Shown piece after piece: positions 19,059-26,608 of a DNA stretch of 64,000 nt. The notes under the pieces are model-generated. The model had not been told where the DNA came from. It saw only the letters and a list, made by a program, of their open reading frames with translations, and did not search any database. Source of the DNA: CBDANW01 sp965197825 (GTDB lineage: Bacteria > Acidobacteriota > Vicinamibacteria > Marinacidobacterales > DATDRI01); NCBI GenBank assembly GCA_965197825.1, contig CBDANW010000002.1, forward strand, positions 1,674,001 through 1,738,000, written 5' to 3'. The stretch's first letter is position 1. Every line of letters starts with the position of its first letter. The position numbers and the translations under genes are program-made.

Positions 19059-20846
19059 ATGGAGATTCGGAACCTCAACCAGCTTCTCTCGAACGCGGCG
19101 AAGAAGTACGACAAGCCGGACGCCCTCCTGTACAAGAAAAAGGGGGAGTGGCGGCGGATCTCCTCGCGCGAGCTCATCGAAAAGGCAGGCAACTTGGCAC
19201 TCGGGCTGAACGGCCTGGGTATCGGCCGGGGCGACAAGGTCACTCTCCTCTCGGAGAACCGCCACGAGTGGTTCATTATCGATGCCTCCCTCCAGATCCT
19301 GGGCGCGGTCAACGTGCCGATCTACGCGACGCTCCCGCCTCCTCAGATCACCTATATCGTCTCGAACTCCGAGTCGAAGGTCGTTATCGCCTCGACCGCC
19401 GACCAGCAAAAGAAGATCGCCGCCATCCGTTCGGACCTCCCTTCGGTCGGACACTACATCACTATCGATCCGCCGACGGACGGCTACCAGGCGCTCACCC
19501 TTGACGAGGTGATGAAACAGGGCCAAGAGAGCCGGAGGGCAAAACCCGACCTCGTCGGCGAGCTATCGGATGCGGTCGACTCCGACGATCTCGCCAGCAT
19601 CATCTATACGTCGGGAACGACCGGAGATCCGAAGGGCGTCATGCTCACCCACCGCAACCTGCTCTCGAACGTTGCGGCCAGCCAGAAGGCGCTCCCGGTC
19701 GAGGACACGGACGTTGCGCTCTCGGTGCTTCCCTATAGCCATGTCTTCGAGCGCCTGGTGGCGCATTACCTGTACGCCAACGGGGGTGCCACCGTGGCGC
19801 TCGCGGATGGCCAGGAGAAACTCCTGGAGAACCTCGGTGAGATCCGCCCTACCATCATGACGATGGTGCCTCGGTTCTACGAGAAGGTCTACGCCGGTGT
19901 GATGGAGAAAGTCGCTGCGGGGAGCGCGCTGAAGCAGAAGACCTTTCACTGGGCGGTCGCGATCGGACGCGAGCACGGGAAGTACCGGCAACGCGGCGAG
20001 CCGGCCCCGGCGCTCCTGAACGTCAAATACGCGCTCGCCTCCAGGCTCGCTTTCGCAAAGCTGCACGCCCGCGTCGGCGGCCGGCTGCGGTTCTTCATCT
20101 CGGGCGCGGCCCCGCTCGCGAGAGAGATCGCAGAGTTCTTCTGGGCGGCGGGGCTGCAGATCCTGGAGGGCTATGGGCTGACGGAAACCTCGCCGGTCAT
20201 CTCCGTCAACCGTCCCGATGCCTTCAAGTTCGGGACGGTAGGACAGCCCGTCGAGGGAGTCGAGGTCAGGATCGCGAAGGATGGAGAGATCCTGGTCCGT
20301 GGGCCCAACGTCATGAAGGGCTACTACAAGAACGAGGCAGCCACTCGAGAGGCCATTGACGAGGACGACTTCTTCCATACCGGTGACGTAGGGGTTCTCG
20401 ACTCAGACGGGTTTCTTGCCATCACCGACCGCAAGAAGGACCTCATCGTTACCGCGGGAGGCAAGAACATCGCTCCCCAGCCCATCGAGGGCCGCGTCAA
20501 GACGAACGCTTACATTGCGGAGTTCGTCCTGGTGGGCAACAAGCGGAAGTTCCCGGCAGCGATCGTGGTGCCTGATTTCGAGAAGCTCGGTGCCTGGTGC
20601 AAGGAGCAATCCATCGACGCCTCCGACCGGAACTCGATGACCGGTCATCCCGATGTGATCGCTTTCATGGAGAGCCAAGTACAGTCGATGACCTCGCACC
20701 TCGCGCAGTTCGAGAAGATCAAGAAGATCACCCTGATAGCAACGGAATTCACTCTGGAGGGCGGGGAGCTGACGCCGACGCTCAAGGTGAAACGAAAGGT
20801 TATCGAGGCCCGTTACAAGGACGTCATCGATCGGATGTACGAGTGA
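19059..20846 (+). CDS. fadD: Long-chain acyl-CoA synthetase (AMP-binding)
   Basis: The enzyme activates fatty acids with ATP to acyl-AMP and then acyl-CoA. It carries the P-loop-like AMP-binding motif YTSGTTGDPKGVMLTHRN, the GYGLTETSPV motif and the hinge region DGFLAITDRKKDLIVTAGGKNI. GAGGTG lies seven bases before ATG 19059, so this start is preferred over the in-frame ATG 19041; the product is 595 residues. It is full length and undamaged, and marks the return to conserved DNA after the island. Its stop is 2 bp before the gatB fragment. Substrate chain length cannot be read from the sequence. Confidence 0.88.
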   Translation: MEIRNLNQLLSNAAKKYDKPDALLYKKKGEWRRISSRELIEKAGNLALGLNGLGIGRGDKVTLLSENRHEWFIIDASLQILGAVNVPIYATLPPPQITYIVSNSESKVVIASTADQQKKIAAIRSDLPSVGHYITIDPPTDGYQALTLDEVMKQGQESRRAKPDLVGELSDAVDSDDLASIIYTSGTTGDPKGVMLTHRNLLSNVAASQKALPVEDTDVALSVLPYSHVFERLVAHYLYANGGATVALADGQEKLLENLGEIRPTIMTMVPRFYEKVYAGVMEKVAAGSALKQKTFHWAVAIGREHGKYRQRGEPAPALLNVKYALASRLAFAKLHARVGGRLRFFISGAAPLAREIAEFFWAAGLQILEGYGLTETSPVISVNRPDAFKFGTVGQPVEGVEVRIAKDGEILVRGPNVMKGYYKNEAATREAIDEDDFFHTGDVGVLDSDGFLAITDRKKDLIVTAGGKNIAPQPIEGRVKTNAYIAEFVLVGNKRKFPAAIVVPDFEKLGAWCKEQSIDASDRNSMTGHPDVIAFMESQVQSMTSHLAQFEKIKKITLIATEFTLEGGELTPTLKVKRKVIEARYKDVIDRMYE

Positions 20847-20848
20847 CG

Positions 20849-20980
20849 ATGTCCGGCTACGAGACCGTCATCGGCCTCGAGCTCCACGCTCAGCTCAGGA
20901 CAGAGACCAAGCTTTTCTGCAGGTGCCGCACGCGCTTCAGTGACCACGTCCTGTGCCAAAACTCGGCCCTTTTGAAATAG
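20849..20980 (+). pseudogene. gatB: 5' stub of gatB (Asp/Glu-tRNA amidotransferase subunit B)
   Basis: The first 33 residues (YETVIGLELHAQL, TETKLFCRCRTRF) match the GatB N-terminus, which normally continues for about 480 residues with more zinc cysteines. Here homology ends near 20946, where a 17-bp inverted repeat begins, and the frame stops at 20980. Only the stub remains. If this is the only gatB copy, tRNA amidation would need another route, so a second intact copy is expected elsewhere if the organism depends on GatCAB. Confidence 0.8.
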
Positions 20981-21126
20981 ACTATAAATCAGCAGCTTAG
21001 TATCTGTGTTTGCGACCGGACCAAGGAGGGTAGCTCTGCTCAATGGTTGTTGCAGGCCCCACCGTCCACGCCGCGTCAACTGGTCGCTTGTAACGTTACC
21101 AGTGGATCAAGTTTTGGCACAGGACG
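20947..21126. repeat. 180-bp segment with perfect 17-bp terminal inverted repeats
   Basis: CGTCCTGTGCCAAAACT at 20947-20963 is the exact reverse complement of 21110-21126. The segment starts where gatB homology ends and finishes inside the IS3-type transposase remnant. Between the repeats are an AAGGAGG motif and a short frame, as if the middle of a larger element had been deleted. It may be a MITE or an IS deletion derivative; the family is not recognised. Confidence 0.6.
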
Positions 21127-21278
21127 GGGTGCATTGGTACAACACGCAACGATTCTTGGAGCCGATCGGAAATGTCGCCCCCGTCGAGTACGAGATGAAC
21201 TACTATCGGTCGCAGGAAGGCTCGCTAGAGATGGCGAGACTCAACTAAAACAGTCTCTGGAAAACCCGGAGCGGTTCA
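21111..21278 (+). mobile_element. 3' fragment of an IS3-family transposase with its right end
   Basis: HWYNTQRFLEPIGNVAPVEYE and the closing NYYRSQEG match the C-terminus of IS3-family OrfB, which ends the integrase core with a WYN-R pattern. The frame stops at 21248. The sequence then runs to GGAGCGGTTCA at 21278, whose reverse complement TGAACCGCTCCGGGTTTTCC is a typical IS3-type terminal repeat. The rest of the element, including the DDE residues, is missing. Confidence 0.7.
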
Positions 21279-21311
21279 AACAGCGCAAGCACCCGAATAA
21301 GAAGGGGACAC

Positions 21312-22361
21312 ATGATCAGCCGAGGATCCGAATGGCGCCGCTGGGAGCCTCATGTTCACGCCCCAGGTACGTTAATGAACAATCAATTCACGGGACCGAC
21401 AGCGTGGAAAGACTACTTGGCCGGTCTTGAATCGGCGACGCCTGCCATCGAGGCTATCGCGGTTACCGACTACTACGTCACGGGAACCTATGAGCAGGTC
21501 TTAGAATATAAGAAGGCCGGCCGATTGCCGACGGCGAGACTCATCTTTCCGAACGTAGAACTGAGGCTGGACGTGGCGACGGCGAAGGGCGGGTTCGTAA
21601 ACATGCACCTGTTCGTCAGCCCAGAAGATGCGAACCATATCGCTGAGCTACAACGTTTCCTGTCCCGCTTACACTTCACCGTGCAGCAGGATCGCTTCGA
21701 CTGTACGCGCGCGGAGCTGATACGCCTCGGCAAGAAAACGGATCCGACGATCACTGATGATCGCGCCGCGCTCGCTTACGGAGCGAACCAGTACAAGGTC
21801 AATTTCAGCCAACTCCGCGACGTCTTCGCCGAGAGCGGATGGGCGCAGGCCAACATCGTCATTGCCGTTGCGGGCGGCGCCAAGGATGGCACGTCCGGCG
21901 TTAGGGAGGCCGCCGACCAAACCTTGCGGAGAGAGATCGAAAGCTTTGCAGATGTGATCTTCGCGAGCAGTCGGGCGCAGCGCGAGTTCTGGCTCGGAGA
22001 GCGGGATCTGAATCCGGAGGAAATCCGCGCCCGATATAGCAGCCTGAAACCCTGCCTGCACGGCAGCGACGCCCACAAGCTGGACGATGTCGCAACACCG
22101 TTCGGCGACCGTTTCTCATGGATCAAGGGCGGGCTGGATTTCGACTCCCTGCGGCAGGCCTGCATCGATCCGCACCGAGCCTATGTCGGCACCGAGCCAC
22201 CGACCTCCGTGGCGCCATCGCAGGTCATTTCGGAGGTCGAGATACTCAACGCGCCTTGGATGCAGACATCGGTAATCCCGCTCAATGCCGGCCTGGTCGC
22301 GATTATCGGAGCTCGAGGCTCTTCTCCAACGTCGTGTCACTTGATGGGCATCCGGCTGTAG
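21312..22361 (+). pseudogene. TrlF-like PHP-domain ATPase, truncated at Walker A
   Basis: AAGGGGACAC precedes ATG 21312. The 350-residue product has PHP metal motifs: EPHVHAPG (HxH), IAVTDYY, NMHLFVS and CLHGSDAHKLDD. TrlF-type proteins join such a domain to an SMC/AAA-like ATPase, and the transition is present: LNAGLVAIIGARGS. The expected GARGSGKT P-loop breaks after GARGS, the frame reads SPTSCHLMGIRL and stops. The ATPase half is absent. The intact family is associated with phage or plasmid exclusion from memory. The remnant starts 34 bp after the IS3 end. Confidence 0.7.
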
Positions 22362-22405
22362 GCCGGCGTCCTCAGGCGCTTCATCCTTCTTTGTATACAC
22401 GGCGC

Positions 22406-22435
22406 TTGACACCCCCCGCGGCATCCCGCTAGGGT
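22406..22435 (+). promoter_or_regulatory. Candidate sigma-70 promoter for egtB
   Basis: TTGACA at 22406-22411 and TAGGGT at 22430-22435 are separated by 18 bases, upstream of egtB and downstream of the TrlF remnant. The -35 box is perfect, the -10 box weaker. Confidence 0.4.
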
Positions 22436-22539
22436 ATTTCCAAACACGGGATTGATTCCTGAGTCTTTCTCGAGATGAGCAAAGCGTTTCTTCGACCCCC
22501 GACGCAAACCTCTCTAGGGCCCGGTCCCAGGGCCACGAA

Positions 22540-23826
22540 GTGCTGAGGGACGCTGTTCTCGATGCTTATCGACGCGTCCGTTCCAAAACGGAGCAGCTCG
22601 CGCACCCCATCACCTCGGAGGACGCGCAGATCCAGACGATGCAGGACGTCAGTCCCACGAAGTGGCATCTGGGTCACACGAGCTGGTTCTACGAGACCTT
22701 CCTCCTCAAAGATCTTCCCGGGTACAAACCGCCGGAGCCGGAGTTCACCGTCATTTTCAACTCCTACTACAACCTCGTCGGCGAGCAACACCCCCGGCCC
22801 CGACGCGGGGTGCTTTCGAGGCCTTCGCTCGCCGAAGTCATGGACTACCGGCACGAGGTCGACGCGGGGTTCGTGGAACTCGTCGAGAACGCTCCCCCAA
22901 CAAAGGTCGAGAAGCTAGCCGGACTCATGGAGGTCGGTTTGAACCACGAAGAGCAGCATCAGGAACTGTTGCTCACCGATATCCTCCACGTCTACTGGTC
23001 GAACGCTATCCGTCCCGCCTATCGGGACGCGGGGCGGGTACCGCTATCGGAAACCGAGCCGGTTCGCTGGCACCGCTACGATGAGGGACTCTTCTGGATC
23101 GGGCACGAAGGCGACCGATTCGCCTTCGACAATGAGATCCCGCGGCATCGTGTTTTCATTCACGGGTTCCAATTGGCATCCCGTCTGGTAACAGCCGGGG
23201 AGTACCAGCAGTTCATGGAAGACGGCGGCTACCGGCGTCCGGAGCTCTGGCTGAGCGACGGCTGGGCCGCTCTCCATGAAGAGGGCTGGCAGGCACCTTT
23301 GTACTGGGAGCAACGCGACGGCACCTGGTGGTGCATGACCCTCGCCGGCATGAGACCCGTCGAGTCGAGCCGACCGGTTTGCCACGTGAGCTACTACGAG
23401 GCCGACGCGTATGCACGCTGGGCGGGTGCCCGTCTACCCACTGAGGCCGAGTGGGAGGTCGTGGCGGCGCAGGTTCCGGTTGGCGGGAACTTGCGGGACG
23501 CCGCGGTGTACATGACCCAGCCGTCGAGCGCCGACGCCTCGCCCGAACATCCGCACCAGCTCTACGGCGACGTGTGGGAGTGGACCCAGAGCGCCTATAG
23601 TCCGTACCCAGGGTTCCGCCCCAATCAGGGTGCGCTCGGGGAGTACAACGGCAAGTTCATGTGCAACCAAATGGTATTGCGCGGAGGATCCTTCGCCACT
23701 CCGAAGAGGCACATTCGCGCCACGTACCGCAACTTTTTCCAGCCTTATCAGCGGTGGCAGTTCAGCGGTTTCCGGCTGGCGAAGGACGGAAGCGGCGGCC
23801 AGGCGTACCCGGCCTACCAGTCCTGA
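22540..23826 (+). CDS. egtB: EgtB-type sulfoxide synthase (ergothioneine pathway)
   Basis: This non-heme iron enzyme joins a thiol (gamma-Glu-Cys or Cys) to trimethylhistidine with oxygen, giving the sulfoxide precursor of ergothioneine. The N-terminal DinB-like domain holds the three iron histidines in HLGHTSWF (His46) and NHEEQHQE (His136, His140). The C-terminal FGE-sulfatase fold carries RLPTEAEWE, YGDVWEWT and VLRGGSFATP. The 428-residue length is normal. GTG 22540 is used; the open frame extends upstream without an ATG, so the true N-terminus may be longer. The usual partner egtD is not adjacent: downstream sequence changes to an unrelated radical SAM gene. Confidence 0.88.
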   Translation: MLRDAVLDAYRRVRSKTEQLAHPITSEDAQIQTMQDVSPTKWHLGHTSWFYETFLLKDLPGYKPPEPEFTVIFNSYYNLVGEQHPRPRRGVLSRPSLAEVMDYRHEVDAGFVELVENAPPTKVEKLAGLMEVGLNHEEQHQELLLTDILHVYWSNAIRPAYRDAGRVPLSETEPVRWHRYDEGLFWIGHEGDRFAFDNEIPRHRVFIHGFQLASRLVTAGEYQQFMEDGGYRRPELWLSDGWAALHEEGWQAPLYWEQRDGTWWCMTLAGMRPVESSRPVCHVSYYEADAYARWAGARLPTEAEWEVVAAQVPVGGNLRDAAVYMTQPSSADASPEHPHQLYGDVWEWTQSAYSPYPGFRPNQGALGEYNGKFMCNQMVLRGGSFATPKRHIRATYRNFFQPYQRWQFSGFRLAKDGSGGQAYPAYQS

Positions 23827-24086
23827 CGGCCTCGAGCTCTCCAAAATACCCTTTCAGGCCTCTAACGGGCCCCTGTGGAAATCCCCGTGGAAAACTCTCT
23901 CCTGGTATGGGAAGTGGGGCCAAGTGCCCACGGCTCTTGGACTTTGGTGGACTGGCCGATATTAGGAAATGTGGAAATTTGGGGCGGCTATCGCCTGCTT
24001 CTGAGGCGAAACGGCATCTTCGTCGAATAAAGCGGGGAGGAGATTCTTCGTGCGGGAACCAGACCGTGGTCCGGTGGCCACGGTCC

Positions 24087-25169
24087 TCATTCCACTTCGA
24101 AAGGAGTGGGGACTTTCGTGACCGCGCAGGATTGACAGATGGGCTCGCCCTCGGAACCTCCTCTGTCCCAAGTTCGGTCCCGATGAGCCTTGCGGAGGCG
24201 CTCGAAGTTCTGGCTGGCCCAGACGTCTTGGACGTTAGCCGAGCCGGCGACCACTGAGCCGCCGTCTATCTCGAGCGTGAATCCCTGACAACACGGCATG
24301 GTGTGCTTGCCGTCCCACGTCACCACCATGCGGCGAAACGAGTCCCAACATTGAAACTCGGCGGCGCTCATTTGGCGCCAATCGGCGGCCTTCCAATGAT
24401 GCTGCGATCCGGCGGGAAAGTAACATTCGCTCACCGACATCCAGTCAACACCCATCTTCTGTTTCCAGAACTCCTCCATGCGTCCGCTATCCACGTCCGC
24501 GGCGTTCAAATGAGTGCGAACCACGGACGCGCGTATGCGGCAATCAGGCGCGGCCTTGCCACTGGCCCTCGCTTCGACGGCGCGGCGGACGGAGTTCAGT
24601 AGAACTTCCCATTCTCCGCCCACACGCTGGTGGCGGTAACCCTCTTCGTTGCAGGCATCCACCGAAAACATGAGGTCGGTGATGCCGGCCTCGACGATCT
24701 CGGCGAACAAATCGGGGTTCTTGCGGGCCAGCCCGTTGCCGTTGCTGTTCATCATGATGTCTGGCAACTCGAGCTCGGCGGCCCGCGCAACGAAGTTCAC
24801 AATCTCGGGATGAAGAGATGGCTCACCACGATAGTTGAGCTTGATGGAGCTCACACCGATATCGGCACACTGGCGGATCAAACGGTCGTAAACACGCGGA
24901 TCCATATAGCCGCGCATGTAGGTGTGCTCGTCGAAACCCTGAGTCCTGATGTGCTCGTGCGTCCAGATCTGACAAAACCCCTGAGGATCCTCCTCCGAGC
25001 TTCCGCAGCGCAGGTCGCACACCGCGACCGATTCGAGGTCGACGTGGACCGGGTGGTCGGAGGCATCCAGCTCCTCGCCTCGCCGGGCCCACTCGCGGCG
25101 GTAGTCCTCGTAGCGCTCGCTGCGAGATGGCGCGGTGCCGAGCACGCGAAACGTCGGGTCTCTACTCAC
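24087..25169 (-). CDS. Radical SAM/SPASM protein with CX3CX10C motif
   Basis: This 360-residue protein has a radical SAM barrel (about 40-240) with the GEP-like SAM motif YRGEPSLHPE and a SPASM-like C-terminus with PCCQGF and ICQSCAV. The cluster motif is unusual: Cys51, Cys55 and Cys66 give CX3CX10C instead of CX3CX2C, as if about eight residues (SSEEDPQG) were inserted before the third cysteine. Whether Cys66 completes the 4Fe-4S site is unknown. SPASM enzymes modify peptides or sugars; no peptide substrate gene is seen nearby. The gene is intact and monocistronic. Confidence 0.75.
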   Translation of the reverse strand: MSRDPTFRVLGTAPSRSERYEDYRREWARRGEELDASDHPVHVDLESVAVCDLRCGSSEEDPQGFCQIWTHEHIRTQGFDEHTYMRGYMDPRVYDRLIRQCADIGVSSIKLNYRGEPSLHPEIVNFVARAAELELPDIMMNSNGNGLARKNPDLFAEIVEAGITDLMFSVDACNEEGYRHQRVGGEWEVLLNSVRRAVEARASGKAAPDCRIRASVVRTHLNAADVDSGRMEEFWKQKMGVDWMSVSECYFPAGSQHHWKAADWRQMSAAEFQCWDSFRRMVVTWDGKHTMPCCQGFTLEIDGGSVVAGSANVQDVWASQNFERLRKAHRDRTWDRGGSEGEPICQSCAVTKVPTPFEVE

Positions 25170-25420
25170 AAAACCTCATATTTAGCCACCTCGCAAGGTC
25201 GGTCGGCTGGAGGCCGCCCGAGTTGGCAGTTTATCGTGGTAAGATGGCGGTCGCTAGCCCTTCCTCCCGCCACGACGGCGGGGGGAACCAAGATCGCTCC
25301 CGAGCGGCCTAGAGACAAGCCCATCAGAACGCGGGGAAGCCCAGAAAAAGGGCCGACGAGGTGCGTGGAGCCTGCAGAGTTTCTATACTCTATCTGGAAC
25401 CATGGGACGTGAAAAGGACA

Positions 25421-25558
25421 TGAAAAAGAACGCGTTAGCAGTTTGGATTCTCCTGGCATGCCTGTCTTACCCGTCTTACCTGTCAGGGGGGCAGCCGGCC
25501 CCAATGAACAGGTAGTCCGCTTCACCATCGACCAAGCCATCGAGTTCGCCTTGGTGGT
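25421..25558 (+). pseudogene. N-terminal stub of a TolC-family outer-membrane protein
   Basis: ATG 25421 opens a signal peptide (MKKNALAVWILLACLSY). A one-base shift at CCCC 25499-25502 moves the sense to NEQVVRFTIDQAIEFAL, the standard start of the first TolC repeat. At 25559 the sequence switches abruptly to the interior of an RND pump gene. The rest of tolC, any adaptor gene and most of the pump are missing, so this is a deletion scar in an efflux operon. Confidence 0.65.
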
Positions 25559-26026
25559 CCGTTCGGGATCATCATGACCGGCATCGGTGTGATTTCTCTT
25601 GCCGGCGTCGTGGTGAACAACGCCATCGTGCTTTGCGATTTCATCCGCCAGCTCGAGCGACGGGGTTTAAAAAAAATGCAGGCGGTCATGGAAGCCGGCG
25701 TCATCCGCCTCCGCCCGGTGTTGTTGACCGCGGTGACGACCGTATTGGGTTTGATTCCTTTGACCGTCGGGCTGAACATCGACTTCTTCCAATGGACCGT
25801 CAGTACCGGCGGCGAGTCCTCCCAATGGTGGAGCGCGATGGGGGTCGCGGTCATCTTCGGATTGACCGTCGCCACCGTCCTCACGCTCGTGGTCGTGCCC
25901 GTCACCTATCACAGCTTGGACGAGCTCACCCGCTCCGTCGGCAGCCTACGCGACCTGCTTCCCGGTCGGGGGGGCGCCGGTTCGGGAGCGGAAGAGCACG
26001 GTAAGCTGGGCGTCGACGCCCGTTAA
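25559..26026 (+). pseudogene. C-terminal remnant of an RND multidrug pump (HAE1 family)
   Basis: From the CCG at 25559 the frame reads PFGIIMTGIGVISLAGVVVNNAIVL, the TM10-TM11 region of AcrB-like pumps, then RLRPVLLTAVTTVLGLIP and a last helix ending TLVVVPVTYHSL. It keeps about 155 of roughly 1000 residues and has no start of its own beyond an internal ATG at 25574. It directly follows the TolC stub. The pump cannot be functional. Confidence 0.75.
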
Positions 26027-26347
26027 GCCGGCCCATCAAGTAGCAACAGAACTCTCGTCTTGACACCGGTATCGGCGACACTGGGCCCTCCGATCCGGCA
26101 TTCCTCTCCTAGTCAGTGGCTTCCGAGCAAAAACGGGACGCGCCACCGGTTGATAGCACTTGGTCGCCCAGCTATAATCCACTCCTCCGGTAACCTGGGT
26201 CCATCGGCAAGTCGAAAGCGAAGCCTCGCGTTACGTCGGAGCGCCAGGCGCGGTACCCAAACGAACGTCCCGCCGAGCGAAGCCGCTCCAGACTCGAAGG
26301 GCTCCCCGACCGGTAGCGGCATCAAGAAGTAGGGAGATCACTCATAC
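26027..26347. other. Intergenic, nothing recognised
   Basis: About 320 bp between the RND remnant and tRNA-Ser. The open frames lack family features and overlap on both strands. Confidence 0.5.
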
Positions 26348-26437
26348 GGAGGGGTGCAAGAGTGGCTTATCTGGCGAGCCCGGAAAGCTCGTGTACGGGC
26401 AACCGTACCGTGGGTTCGAATCCCACCCCCTCCGCCA
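26348..26437 (+). tRNA. tRNA-Ser (anticodon GGA), CCA encoded
   Basis: The 90-nt gene has acceptor GGAGGGG/CCCCTCC, discriminator G and encoded CCA, a long variable arm (GTACGGG...CCGTAC) as in serine tRNAs, and T arm GTGGG TTCGAAT CCCAC. The anticodon stem CGAGC/GCTCG encloses CCGGAAA, giving GGA. Position 33 is C instead of the nearly invariant T. Confidence 0.9.
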
Positions 26438-26484
26438 CGAGATCACGCTCTTTGGGCCGAGAGGTCCGAGCAAGACGACGAGCT

Positions 26485-26596
26485 GCCCTGCGGTTCAGGT
26501 CCTGCGCGAGCCGAACCTGTGAACCCCGTCAGGCCTGGAAGGGAGCAGCGGTAAGCAGATCCTCGACTGTGCCGCAGAGCACCTGAACCGCAGGGC
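26485..26596 (+). ncRNA. ffs: SRP RNA (4.5S, bacterial small type)
   Basis: The hallmark loop CAGGCCTGGAAGGGAGCAGC (about 26530-26549) is present. The 5' strand GCCCTGCGGTTCAGGT (26485-26500) pairs perfectly with ACCTGAACCGCAGGGC (26581-26596), giving the long closing helix. It scaffolds Ffh for co-translational targeting. It lies between tRNA-Ser and dnaX, 12 bp before the dnaX start. Confidence 0.95.
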
Positions 26597-26608
26597 TCAA
26601 AGACGCGA

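Noticed and set aside
26060..26332. 90-residue open frame before tRNA-Ser
   Set aside because: Composition is Ser/Arg/Pro-rich without structure, the opposite strand is equally open, and there is no ribosome site.
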